This document shows, in pieces, positions 1 through 11,482 of a stretch of DNA of 64,000 nt. The notes beneath the pieces were generated by a model. It saw only the letters and a program-made list of their open reading frames with translations, was not told the origin of the DNA and did not search any database. The first letter of the stretch is position 1. Each line of letters starts with the position of its first letter. Origin of the DNA: Blastomyces gilchristii SLH14081 (lineage: Eukaryota; Ascomycota; Eurotiomycetes; Onygenales; Ajellomycetaceae); NCBI RefSeq assembly GCF_000003855.2, contig NW_003101681.1:4321359-4385358 (forward strand), read 5' to 3'. Made by a program: the position numbers and the translations under genes.

Positions 1-239
1 CTCAGATTTCTAATAAATACAGAGGTGTATAAATTGCTTCAATAAATTGCTCTATGTTTCTGAGCTGAGAAGTTATTATCACATGTATCTAATTGTCACT
101 TCTTTGTATTTCCTATGTTCTTGTTATTTTAGCATGATCTCAACATCTGTATTTCCTTCTGTATAATCAACACTTAACCTGTATTTAACATCACGCAAGA
201 ACTCATCGTAAGCTCCGCTTGCATATGAGTATAATGAAA

Positions 240-270
<31 letters not shown>
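1..270 (+). mobile_element. SINE-like element, copy 1 (5' end outside window)
   Basis: Body and 3' tail of a short non-autonomous element ending in about ten AAT units (241-270). Positions 1 to about 245 match, in reverse complement, 1575 to about 1815 of the second copy. The sequence after the tail is chromovirus C1 reverse transcriptase, which is uninterrupted at the matching site in C2 (about 49750). The tRNA-like head, if present, lies left of the window. No ORF is visible. The body is AT-rich, so natural composition and mutation cannot be told apart here. Confidence 0.75.
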
Positions 271-271
<1 letters not shown>

Positions 272-1559
272 GACTATGTCTATGTATAGACTACAGAGGT
301 CTTAATAAGATAATAGTTAAGAATCACTATTCATTATCATTAATTAATAAGATGATTGATTGATTATCTGAAGTAAAGATGTTCACAAAGATTGATATAC
401 AGAATATCTATCATACAATCAGAGTTAATGAAAATGATGTTTAAAAAACAGCTTTTTATATTAAGTACAGTAATTTTGAATATTTTGTTTTATCTTTTAA
501 TCTTTATAACACTTCAGTTATCTTTCAGATCTATATAAATGAGACACTGTAAGACCTTGTTAACATCTTCTATATAATATATCTGAATGACATTCTAATC
601 TTCTTGAAAACAGAGAAAGAACATGATACTCATGTTTAAGAAGTATTAAGTTACTTAAGACAGTATTAACTCTATATAAATACTGAAAAATACTCATTCT
701 ATATACTGAAGATTAATTTCTTAGATTATATTATTGAGATGAACAGTATTTTAATAAACAGAAGTTAGGTCTTTATCATTGAGAACTGATCAGCACTGCA
801 GATATACTGTAAGATACAGATATTTCTAGAATTTGTGAATTTCTACAGATAATTTATCTATATATATTCACAGATTACTGTCTCTCTTACAGATCTGTTA
901 AAGAGAAGTGTGAAAGATAGAAAAATAAGACTATTTACTCTCACTCAAGACACTGTATAGATATTTACAGAATTAAAACAAGCTTTTATAGATATTATAA
1001 TACTGAATCACTTTAACTCTAACTTACTCAGTCAGTGTAAGACTGATATATCTGAGAATGAGATCTATGAAATCTTTTCACAGTTGATACTAGAGATCTT
1101 TCAATGTTGAAAGAATCAGAGAATAATCATCTCTGAGAATACAGACAATAAAATGTCTATAAAAGAAGACTTTTTCACAGAGTTTATAAAACATTATAAA
1201 TAAAGATCAGTGACCTTCTTCTTCAAGAAGTTATCACTTATATAGAGAAGATATAATACTCATAATCAAGAGCTATTAGTAATTATTAAATTCTTTAAAA
1301 TTTGATAATATTATCTTCAGAGTAGTAAGTACTTAGTGTAAGTTCTTACTAATTATATAAATCTATATTACTTCTTAATAATAAAGAGCTTGATAGAACA
1401 TCAAGTCAGATAAGTAAAGCTGCTTTCAGAGTATAATTTCTATATCTGATATTATTCAGATTAGCTTAACTCTGCTAATACACTATCTAAACAGCTTAAT
1501 TATAATATTATTAATACAGAGAAGAATTCTATAAAAGAATCTCTATCATCACTGCAGAA

Positions 1560-1935
1560 TTATTATTATTATTATTATTATTCTTTCATTATACTCATAT
1601 GCAAGCAGAGCTTATGATAAGTCCTTATATAATGTTAAATACAGGTCAAGTGTTGATTATACAGAAGAAAATACAGATGTTGAGATTATATCAAGATAAC
1701 AAGAACATAGGAAAATACAAAGAAGTGATAATTAAATACATGCAATAATAACTTCTCAGCTCAGAAACATAGAGTGATTTATTGAAGTGATTTGTACATC
1801 TCTGTATTTATTAGAAACCTGAGGTGCTTGAGTTTCAGATTTAATATATCCCCTGCGGGTTTTGAACCCACGCGCCTTGATTTCCCATGCCAAGACGCTA
1901 CCAGGTGACCGCATTAACTATTCGGCCACCGGGGC
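1560..1935 (-). mobile_element. SINE-like element, copy 2, complete, with tRNA-like head
   Basis: Complete insertion on the minus strand: tRNA-like head (1934-1850), body of about 280 bp, and an AAT-repeat tail (about 1560-1582). It is flanked by a 14-bp direct repeat, TCATCACTGCAGAA, at 1546-1559 and 1936-1949. The related chromovirus C2 carries the uninterrupted site at about 51035-51050. Length 376 bp including tail, no ORF. A pol III-type head, a simple-repeat tail and a target-site duplication of more than 10 bp are the hallmarks of tRNA-derived SINEs mobilised by target-primed reverse transcription. Fungal SINEs are known, but I cannot match this one to a named family. Confidence 0.85.
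1850..1934 (-). promoter_or_regulatory. tRNA-like pol III promoter of the SINE (A box and B box)
   Basis: An 85-bp GC-rich stretch in AT-rich surroundings. On the minus strand the A box reads TGGCCGAATAGTTAATGCGG (1928-1909), like serine/leucine tRNAs, and the B box reads GGTTCAAAACC (1868-1858). The ends CCCC and GGGG pair as part of an acceptor stem, and a 5-bp T stem is present. The middle does not fold into a normal anticodon arm; instead an 8-bp stem with an 11-nt loop forms. It is therefore read as a tRNA-derived promoter and not as a working tRNA gene. Confidence 0.8.
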
Positions 1936-3720
1936 TCATCACTGCAGAAGAAGCTGACTGCAGAGAATTAAAATTCTCTGAAGCTCAGAAACAGTGTTAA
2001 TAAGACAGCTACATAACTCAGTATAGAAGATAGAAGAAAACTCAGATTCTTATAGAGAACTGACACTGAAGATTATGAGCTTCTCATATTATATCTTATA
2101 ATTATTAAATTAATAAAGAATGAAATGATCTACAATCTTTTAATCTAACTACTTTTGAAATTTATTAATAAGTTATAGAAGAAGAATATCTCTACTACAG
2201 CTTAAATTCAGAAGTTGAAGAAGAAAGAATTCAGTTTAAACTTGAAAGAGATAGACTCTGAGCAGAGCAGTGCTGCTAAGAAATCAAGTTACTAATAACT
2301 AGAAGAATGTGAACTTCTACTGCTGAATGATTTAGTCTTTATTTCTTATAGTAGAATAGTGTATCAGAAGTTATTAAGAATTCATTATAATAATTCTTAT
2401 ATAAAGCACTTTAAGTTAAAGAAGACTGAGAAGCTTTTAAAATATAAATATATTTAAGACAAGCTTTAGACAGATGTCAAAGAGTATATTAAGACTTATA
2501 ATATCTATTAAAAAATAAAGATTTCACAGTATAAGTAATATAGTAAGTTAATATTACTATCTATTTCAAAGAGTTTATAATAGAATCTATTAATGAATTT
2601 TATAGTTAATCTACTGAAGTTAATAAGAGTCAAAGAATATAACTTAATTTTAATTATTATTAACTATTTTATAAAGATGATTAAATATATCTCTATTTAT
2701 AAAAAGATTAAAGCCTCTGAATTAACTAATCTGTTTTTAAATATTATCATTTATAATCACAGTGCTTTAAAATTATTAATAACAGATTAAGAATCTCTCT
2801 TCATCAGTAAATACTGATCAGCTTTTTACTATTATCTTATAATAAGATTTCTTCTCAGTATTATATTTCATCTGCAGACAGATGATCAGATTAAATATCA
2901 GAATCAGACACTAGAATAGTATCTTTAAGTATTCTATTTATATTATCAGAATAATTGACTCAAATATCTTCTAATTACTGAATTCATATATAATAATGTA
3001 AAGAATGTAATCTTAAAGATATCTTCTTTCTATATTTATTATAAATATAATTCTTTATTACTCAGTGATATTACAGATAATATTTCAAAGAGAGAAATAG
3101 ACAGTCAGAATATTAAATAAATATAGAGAATAGAGTACTTCTCAGTATCAGAAGTAAAAGTAAGATTGAAACTTTTAAATAAAATTTATAAGAAGACAGT
3201 AAAAAGTATTCACTGTACTCAGAAGTAATAGATAAAATACTATAATTAAAAATATCTTTTAATGAAGTTCTTAATAGAGAATTAAGTACTACTTTTAGTA
3301 AAGAATATCAAGATAATAAGACTGTATAAGAAGCTTAGTGAGTAGTAACTAGAATCTTTCTTAGTAATAAGAGTGATAAGTAAGCAGATATATAAGTTAA
3401 AATTACTCACAGAATTGAAATCAATTCATTCTGTTTTTCATATTTTCTATTTAAAGCTCTATAAGTAACATTTCAGAGCAGAGCTGTCTTAACTGAATAA
3501 TATTAAGATTAAGAGTGAATGAGTGATACTGAATATCTTATAAAGAAAATATTGAATAAATGAATATATTATAATAAGCTTCAATATCTTATTAAATAAA
3601 AAGATTATTCATTGTCAGAGAATTTATAAGAATCACTTAAGTATTTGAAAAATACTGAGAAAGAGATTATAAGCTATAAGACAGCTAGTAGAGATTACTC
3701 TGTTATATATTATAGATATT

Positions 3721-5528
3721 AAGTAAGAAATACTGCTTAAGACTTCTTATTTTTTCTTAAAGAGTTTTTTTAGAGATAATTTTATAGTAATAAGTCAGTG
3801 TTTTATAAGCTCTATAACACTCTTCTTCTATTTTCTCTTAAAGAGTTTTTTAGAAGTTTAATAAAACTATACAAGTGTAAAATTTCTGAAGTGATTAGAG
3901 AAAAGAAATATTTAAAATTAATAAAAAGATTAATATTATTAATCTGTGAGCTGCTATTATTCTAATAAGACTACAGTCTGCTGAAAAAGTAAAAAGAGAG
4001 AACTTCAGAGTCTACTTATTAATAATTATATTTTCATTCAACTTATTCTTTATTATTGAAGTCTTCAGTACTAATATCTTTATCTGCTGAGAAATTAGTA
4101 CTGCAGTACTACAGAGAAGCATGCTGTAGAAGAGTATATATACTATAAAAGAGTATAAAAGATACTGAAATTATCAATTTATTAACTTATAAAGTATCTC
4201 AGTTATCTGTTTTAACTGAAGTGAGATTCTCTTTAATCAGTAATTAATCTTTACAGCACTTTTAACAGTGATATTAACTGACTTCTTCTTAAGATCAGTT
4301 ATTCTGAGATATTTTTTCATCTCAGAGATTCACACTTTCATTTTCTTTTATAAATAAGTAAGAGAGATCTTCTCAGTTTTAATAGAATTTATTAATACTT
4401 GAAGCTCTGAGATTCTCACTCTGTACTACTTGAGTATCTGAGCTTCTTGTCAGAGTTAATACAATATCTTCTTATAGAGTAGATAATACTTATAGAGAGA
4501 TAGAAGTCATTATTACAGATATAACAGAAATAACAGAAGTGAGAGAAGAGATAGATATATAAGATTTTCTTCTTCTTCAGCTGCTTAGTATAGTATAGAT
4601 AAATAATAGTACTAATTAGAGACTATACTAAAGTCTTTTCACAGAGAGAAGATAAAGAAACTATAGAACTCTGTAAACTTAACTCAGTAATATTCTAAGC
4701 AGAGCTCAGATATACTGTGAGAGAGAAACTATAGATTAAACTTCTTAAAGTTACTATTTTCAGAATTAAGCTCTCTTCAGATTTCTCTCTGAATAATCAC
4801 ACAGAGTTATATATCACTGTATTAACTAAGAGAGAGAATAGTATTATAATAATAATAAAAAGAGCAGAGAAAGAACTGAATATAGATAAACTAACTAATA
4901 GAAGAGATAATATCTTACTGCAAGATATAATAACTACTATCACAGCTGTAAGAGAAGTAGAAGAAGAAGAAGAAGAAGATATAATAATAAGAGTAGTGCT
5001 TCTACAGTCTATTAACATTACTGTCTTCATCTTTAACTAAGCTTTCTTAACAGTTACAGAGACTGTAGCTACACTATAAAGACATTTACTTACTAGAAAA
5101 TATTAGAATAAGCTCTTTATTATTCTTTAAGAATAATACTCTCATACACTCACTGTTACAATTGAGAGAGAGAGAAAGAAAAATATATTATAGAAGAAAG
5201 AGATCTTTTCAAAAAATTCTGCTACTACTATTAACTTTATCTCTAAAATACATCACTTTTACAGAGAATTTTATATATAGAATGAAATATAATGAAAGAT
5301 CTGTAAGTTACTTATTAACTATGTTTTTCACATTTTAAATCAATATATAAGAAACTCACTTATTATATATTTAATTTAAATAAAGATGAGAAAAGAAAGA
5401 TCTATACAGTTAGTAGAAAAACTCATCTATTTCTTTATATTATATACAGTATATATACTGTTAATCAGTTGATAACTGTTACTATATAATAAAGATAACT
5501 CTTAATTCAGTAATCTTAAGAGTATTAA
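3721..5528 (+). other. C1 region between chromodomain and 3' LTR, left part
   Basis: About 1.8 kb of mutated sequence after the chromodomain, matched in C2 at 61720-63557. No family is recognised. One frame encodes a run of six Glu followed by Asp (GAA repeats near 4950-4985), kept in C2 near 62955. It may be a degraded extra coding region or a long 3' untranslated region. It ends where chromovirus A1 inserted and continues at 20035. Confidence 0.5.
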
Positions 5529-5786
5529 TGTAAGAATAAGTGCTCGCAGGCGATTATTCAGATGTTTGCAGCTTGATGTGATATGTACTGTTAACTACTA
5601 GAAGAATTTGCAGTAGAAAGATAAAATGTAGAGATCAAATGTATAATAGTATTCAAGCTGAGTTATGAATAGTATTCATGAACTTCAGTCTATATAGTTG
5701 TGTATAGTCAAGAGCTACTAGCTCTATTAATTATATAAGAGATAGAAATAGAGATAAAGAATCTGTGAGAAGTGAGATTTCTTACA
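5529..5786 (-). repeat. LTR of chromovirus A1 (3' LTR)
   Basis: 258 bp beginning TGTAAGAA and ending TTCTTACA, an 8-bp perfect inverted terminus. The other A1 LTR is 19772-20029. The 5-bp target duplication ATTAA lies at 5524-5528 and again at 20030-20034, just outside the two LTRs. This copy has lost most CC, GG and CG steps relative to the LTR at 16381. Confidence 0.9.
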
Positions 5787-8700
5787 TATTTCTCTCTCTC
5801 TAAGACTTCATCTGTGAAGTCTTTCACTGAGTGACTTTATAGAATCAGCTCAGCACTGCAGTGATACTCACTAAAAACTCTTCACATCTATAAAAAAAAC
5901 CTCAGTGAGAAAAAATCCCTTATTATTATAAAGAGAAAAGAGTCTGTCACTCAGTTTCTTATTCTATGAGATTCTTTATAGTCTATAGATTCTTCTCTAA
6001 CTATTATACTGATTCATCTCACATCTTTTATATAGAAGAGTTTCAGTTGACTCTTAATTATTTTCATGAGATTCTTGTGTAATTATTACATAGATTTATC
6101 TCACAGATGAATCACTCTCTATAAGATTATTCTTATTAAAGAGAAGTATTTACAAGTTAATCTTTTACTCATTCTTATAAATTATTATTCTTTGACACTG
6201 TAGAATTGTGAGGAATTTTTCATTCTTTTATCAACTCTGTAAAATTGTAGAATCAAGATATCTACAGTCTGTAATCACTCTTTGTAATTATATAGAAAGA
6301 TTCAGATCTGTGATTTATAATCACTCTTATTTACTAGAGTGATCTGACTGTTTCATAGAATCACTTACAGTGTAAGTAAATCTCTCTAGAGTAGTATAAA
6401 TATCTCAGATTTATTTATAAAATCTCATCTTCTTTTTTCTTTTTCTATAACAGCTCTCATTCTTATAAACTGTGAGTATTCTCATTTATTTATAAAGTAT
6501 TTTCACTTAAATAATAGAGAGAGAGTGTTTCTGACAATATCTGTATATTAATTCAAGAACTTCTCAAGAATAAAAATTTTTCAATTTCAATATCTTTATA
6601 AATAATATCTGACTGCTGCTGAGCTTCTTATAAGTATCTCTGTGACTTCTCTGATCACTTTTTATCAGCTGATAAAGCAGGAGTGTCACTGCTTATAACA
6701 GTGTCTTCATTCTCTTCAGCTCTATCACTGTACCTGATCTTCAGATCAGCAGTCAACTTCATATCTTCTTCAGATCAGTTTCTGACTTCAAGCAGTGCAG
6801 TCTCTTTCTTTGCTGTAAGTCTTCTTATAAGTAATTTCTTACAGACTCTAGCTAACAGTTCTTATAAAGCTTTTAATGTTATCAGTGTCTTCTATGACTC
6901 TGTGAGTCTATAATCATCTCTCTTCTACCTGCACAATCTCTGATCAGGTATATGTGAATATGTCTAGGTTTTCTATCAATGATTCTCGCGCCGCGGCGCA
7001 TTTCCACAATCTCATTATTAATGAGAGATGAGTCCCCAGGTACCTGCAAAATCCAGGTAATTAAGGTAATACAAATGTCATGAATTCATGACAGAAGTTG
7101 ATCTGAGTAGATGAGTTCTCTCTTCATATCTTAATTATTTTCAGACTGAATACTTCAGTACAACTGAGAGAGCAGATATAGCTTTATAAGAGATATTTAA
7201 TCACACATGCAGACAGTCAGCTCTTAAGATTCTGCTACAACTGTATATACTCTGATATTCAGCTCTTCTAAAGTCTGTGTATTTCTGATAGTCTTCATAT
7301 TAAATGCAATAATTGTCTGTATCACAGATATAATACTCTTTACTTCTTTAAAGAGAGAAATTAATAGTTATAAGAGAATTGAGTATTATAAGTATTGAGA
7401 ATGTGAGTTTAAGTTTTCTTTATTTTTTCTTTATTAATCTCTAAATTATATTCACAGCTCTGTTTTTATTTTCTTATTTTTTAACTTTAGTAAGAGTATG
7501 ATTTCTTCTTCTCTTATATACACTGTGAACTGTTCATCTCAGTAGAAACTCATTATCTTATAGACTAGAGCTTGTAAATAACAGTGTTAATATTTTTATC
7601 ATAATCAGATTCTTAGTAAAGACTACATTATTCTGACTTATCAGAATTCATAGTATAAAAGTCATATCTCAGCTTCTACAGATATCTTATCTGTTCAGAT
7701 AATTTCTAAGTGAACTCATTTATCTTATCAGAATACTCTTATCACTGAATCTTGAATCAGAGCTTATAATCTTACTTCTCTAAGTTAATAATCTCTTTAA
7801 TCTGATATTCTCTTTCACTCTCTAGTACTTTGTAAACAGAGTGATAAGTCACAGAGTTCTCTTCTGAGAATTTCTTATATTCACAGAGTAAAGAGATATG
7901 AAAAATATTATATATTTACAACTCAGATAATAGTTTCAATCTGTAGAACTATAAACTAACTTTCTTCATAATCTTATAAAACTCTGTTTATAAGAGATTC
8001 AGCTTCTTACTAGATCTCTGTATAATAATATTTTCTAAACTTAGTTAGACTCTATTATCTTTCTTAAAACTCTTTATAATATGCTTAAAGTTATAGTATC
8101 TCTTCTAATACTCTTGAGTCTTTCTCAAGAATTTATAAGCTTTCTCTCAGATCTTCTGAATTCTCTCAGCTTATTCACAGATATCATTACACTCTATAGT
8201 GTACTCTTACAGATTCATCAAGATTATTCATGAATAAGTCTCAGTGAGTATCTCAAAGAGAGTTTTATCTATGCTGACATACTTTGAGTTATTGTATACA
8301 AACTCTGTAAATGATAATTAATACACTCAGTTATTCTGATTGTAATTGATAAAGCACTGTAGATACTATTTTAATATACTTATTAAATATTCTATCTAAT
8401 CATCTATCTATTGATGAAAAGTCATGCTTAGATCTTATGAGATCTTTAGTATAATTATCAGATCAGATTAGAACTCTTCTATAAAGATTAATTCTCTATC
8501 TAAGATAATATTTATAGATAATTCATGCAATCAGATTATATTACAGATAAAGATATAAGTTAAATTCTTTAACTTTAAGTTCTTGTAAGTGAGTATAAAG
8601 TGTGTTATCTTGATAAAGTAATTCACTATTATCAGTACACTGTCAAAGCAGGTATTATATATATTCTTACTTTTAGAGAGACTTATAAGAGTATTCATTT

Positions 8701-9392
8701 CTAGCTATTCTCAAGATTTCTATGAAATGAGTAGAGAAGTAAGTTCTTTATATAATTTAAACTGCACTACTTATGAACTCTGATAAATAGTATAAGAGTT
8801 CACTATCTTCTTCACAAGTTCTCATATCTTCAGTCAGAAGTATTTTCTTATAAGCAACTCATGAGTTCTAGTGTCTGTAAAATAACCTGCTAGAGAAGAG
8901 TTATAATACCTTTTAATAAGTTCTATACATAGAAACTTATTCACAGATATATAAATTCAGTTCTCTCTTTATAAGAGATTATTTAAGTCTCTTTAATTCT
9001 TTATTTCTGCAGAATTGATCTCTGCTGTGAGTAGTTTCTAAATATACTAAGTATATTTATTCTTCAGTTACAGTTTAGATAATCTGAATAGAAGATCTTA
9101 TAAAGACTTATACTCTATTTCTTCTTATATCAGGTCTTTCACAGCACTTCTCAAAGTCTGTAAACTCTTCAGATTATAGATACTCTCTTCAAGAATTCTT
9201 ATAAAGATTCTCAGAGTGTTGACTCTCAGTATTATAGAGAGTAGTTGTATAGACTTCTTCTCTCTCTCTTTCTTCTTCTCTCACAGAGAATTGAGAGACT
9301 CTTCAGTCAATCTTTTTGTAACACTCAGTTTAAGTATTTCATGAAGCTTTTCTATCTTCTCTAGTCTCTCTATATCTATCACTCTGATCTTC
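5787..9392 (-). mobile_element. Chromovirus A1, 3' part (left of the A2 insertion)
   Basis: Internal sequence of A1 read on the minus strand: polypurine tract beside the LTR, the post-chromodomain region, the chromodomain and integrase end (about 7640-8000) and part of the integrase. It breaks at 9392, where A2 entered, and resumes at 16643. The repeat TCTTC occurs at 9388-9392 and 16638-16642. A1 is more TA-rich than A2 and A3, which fits an older insertion. A CG-rich unmutated patch remains at about 6984-7075. Confidence 0.85.
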
Positions 9393-9649
9393 TGTAAGAA
9401 TAAGTGCTCGCAGGCGATTATTCGGGTGTTTGCAGCTTGGCGTGATATGTACTGTTAACTACTAGAAGTGTTCATGATAGGAAGATAAATATAGAGATCA
9501 AATGTATCATAGCATTCAAGCTGAGTTATGAATAGTATTCGTGAATTCCAGTCTATATAGTTGTGTGTAGTCAAGGGCCGCTAGCCCTATTAATTATGTG
9601 AGAGATAGGAATAGGGGTAAAGAATCTGTGAGAAGTGAGATTTCTTACA
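9393..9649 (-). repeat. 3' LTR of chromovirus A2
   Basis: 257 bp, TGTAAGAA to TTCTTACA, adjoining the polypurine tract at 9650. It pairs with 16381-16637. Confidence 0.92.
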
Positions 9650-11482
9650 TACCCCTCCCTCTCTAAGACTTCATCCGCGAAGCCTTTCACTGAGTGACTT
9701 CATAGTCAGCTCAGCACTGTAGTGATACTCACTAAAAATTCTTCATATCTATAAAAAATCTCAGTGAGGAAAAATCTCTTATTACTGTGAAGAGAAAAGA
9801 GTCTGTCACTCAGTTTCTTATTTTATAAGATTCTTTATAATCTACAGATTCTTCTCTGACTATTATACAGATCTATCTCACATCTTTCATATAAAAGAGT
9901 TTCAGTTGACTCTCAATCATTTTCACAAGGTTCTTGTGTAATCATCACACAGATTCATCTCACAGATGAATCACTCTCTGTGAGATCACTCTTATCAAAG
10001 AGAAACATTCATAAGTTAATCTTTCATTCATTCTTACAAATCATTACTCTTTAACACTGTAGAATTATAAGAAATTTTCCATTCTTTCATCAACTCTGTA
10101 GAATTGTAGAATCAAGATATTCACAGTCTGCAATCACTCTTTATAGTTATATAGAAAGATTCAGATCTGCAATTCATAATCACTCTTGTTTACTAGAGTG
10201 ATCTGACTGTTCTGTGAAATCACTCACAGTGTAAGCAAATCTCTCTAGAGTAGTATAAATATCCCAGATCTGTTCACAGAATCTCATCTTCTTTTTCCTT
10301 TTTCTATAGCAGCTCTTATTCTTACAAACTGTGAGTATCTTTATTTATCTGTGAAGTGTTTTCATCTAGATAATAGAGAGAGAGTGTTTCTGACAATGTC
10401 TGCATATTGATTCAAGAACTTCTCAAGAATAAAAATTTTTTCAATTTCAATATCTTTGTAAACAATGTCTGATTACTGCTGAGCTTCTCATAAGCATCTC
10501 TATGACTTCTCTGATTACTTTTTACTGGCTGATGAAGCAGGGGTACTGCTGCTCACAATCACATCTTCATCTCTCTCAGTCTCATCACTGTATCTGATCT
10601 TCAGACCAGCAGCTCATCTCATCTCTCTCTCAGATCAGTCTCTGGCTTCAAGCAGCACAGTCTCTCTCTTTGCTGTAAGTCTTCTTATAAGTAATTTCTT
10701 ACAGACTCTAGCTAACAGTTCTTGCAAAGCTCTCAGTGTTATCAGTGTCTTCTGCAGCTCTGTGAGTCTACAATCACTTTCTCTCTGCTCACACAATCTC
10801 TGATCAGGTATATGCAAATATGTCTAGGTTTTCTATCAATGATTCTCACACTGCAGTGCATTTTCACAATCTCATTATTAATAAGAGATGAGTTCTCAGA
10901 TACTCATAAAATCTGAGTAATTAAGATAATGCAAATATCATGAATTTATAACAGAAGTTAATCTAAGTAGATAAGCTCTCTCTTCACATTCTCATTATTT
11001 TCAGACTGAATACTTCAGCATAACTGAGAGAGCAGACACAGCTTCATAAGAAATATCTGATCATATACACAGATGATCAGTCTTCAAGACTCTGCTGCAA
11101 CTATACATACTCTGATGTTCAGCTTCTCTGAAGTCTGTGCATTTCTGATAATCTTTACATCAAATGCAACAATTATCTGTACTATGAATATAATACTCTC
11201 TGCTTCTTTGAAGAGAGAAATTGATAGTTATGAGAGAATTGAGTATCACAGATATTGATAATATAAGTGTGAGTTTTCTTTATTTTTTCTTTATTAATCT
11301 CTAAATTGCATTCACAGTTCTGTTTGTTTTCTTATTTTTTAACTTTAATAAGAACATGTTTTCTTCTTCTCTTGCATACATCACAGACTGTTCATCTCAG
11401 TAGAAACTCATTATCTTATAGACTAGAGTTTATAAATGACAGTGTTAATATCTTTATCATAATCAGATTCTTAGTAAAGATC

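Larger units (their letters stand above)
271..3720 (+). pseudogene. Chromovirus C1 pol remnant (RT, RNase H, integrase, chromodomain)
   Basis: Reading through stops on the + strand gives a Ty3/Gypsy polyprotein. The RT runs from about 271 to 780 (CIDYRGLN, then YLND where YxDD is expected, so the first catalytic Asp is changed to Asn by G-to-A). RNase H-like sequence follows to about 1250. The integrase zinc-finger end is near 2470-2520 and the core spans 2593-3000 with the FHLQTDDQ motif. A chromodomain at about 3545-3705 reads YLIK-stop-KDYSLSENL, the stop sitting at an expected Trp. Many TAA, TAG and TGA stops make it inactive. It is interrupted by the SINE at 1560-1935. The 5' part lies outside the window. 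The same parts occur in C2. Confidence 0.85.

Noticed and set aside
1850..1934. Functional tRNA gene
   Set aside because: Pol III boxes and T arm are present, but no regular anticodon arm forms; it is joined to a SINE body, tail and TSD.
4797..5030. Ser-rich minus ORF (and its match at 62797-63057)
   Set aside because: Antisense shadow of a GAA-repeat on the + strand of family C.
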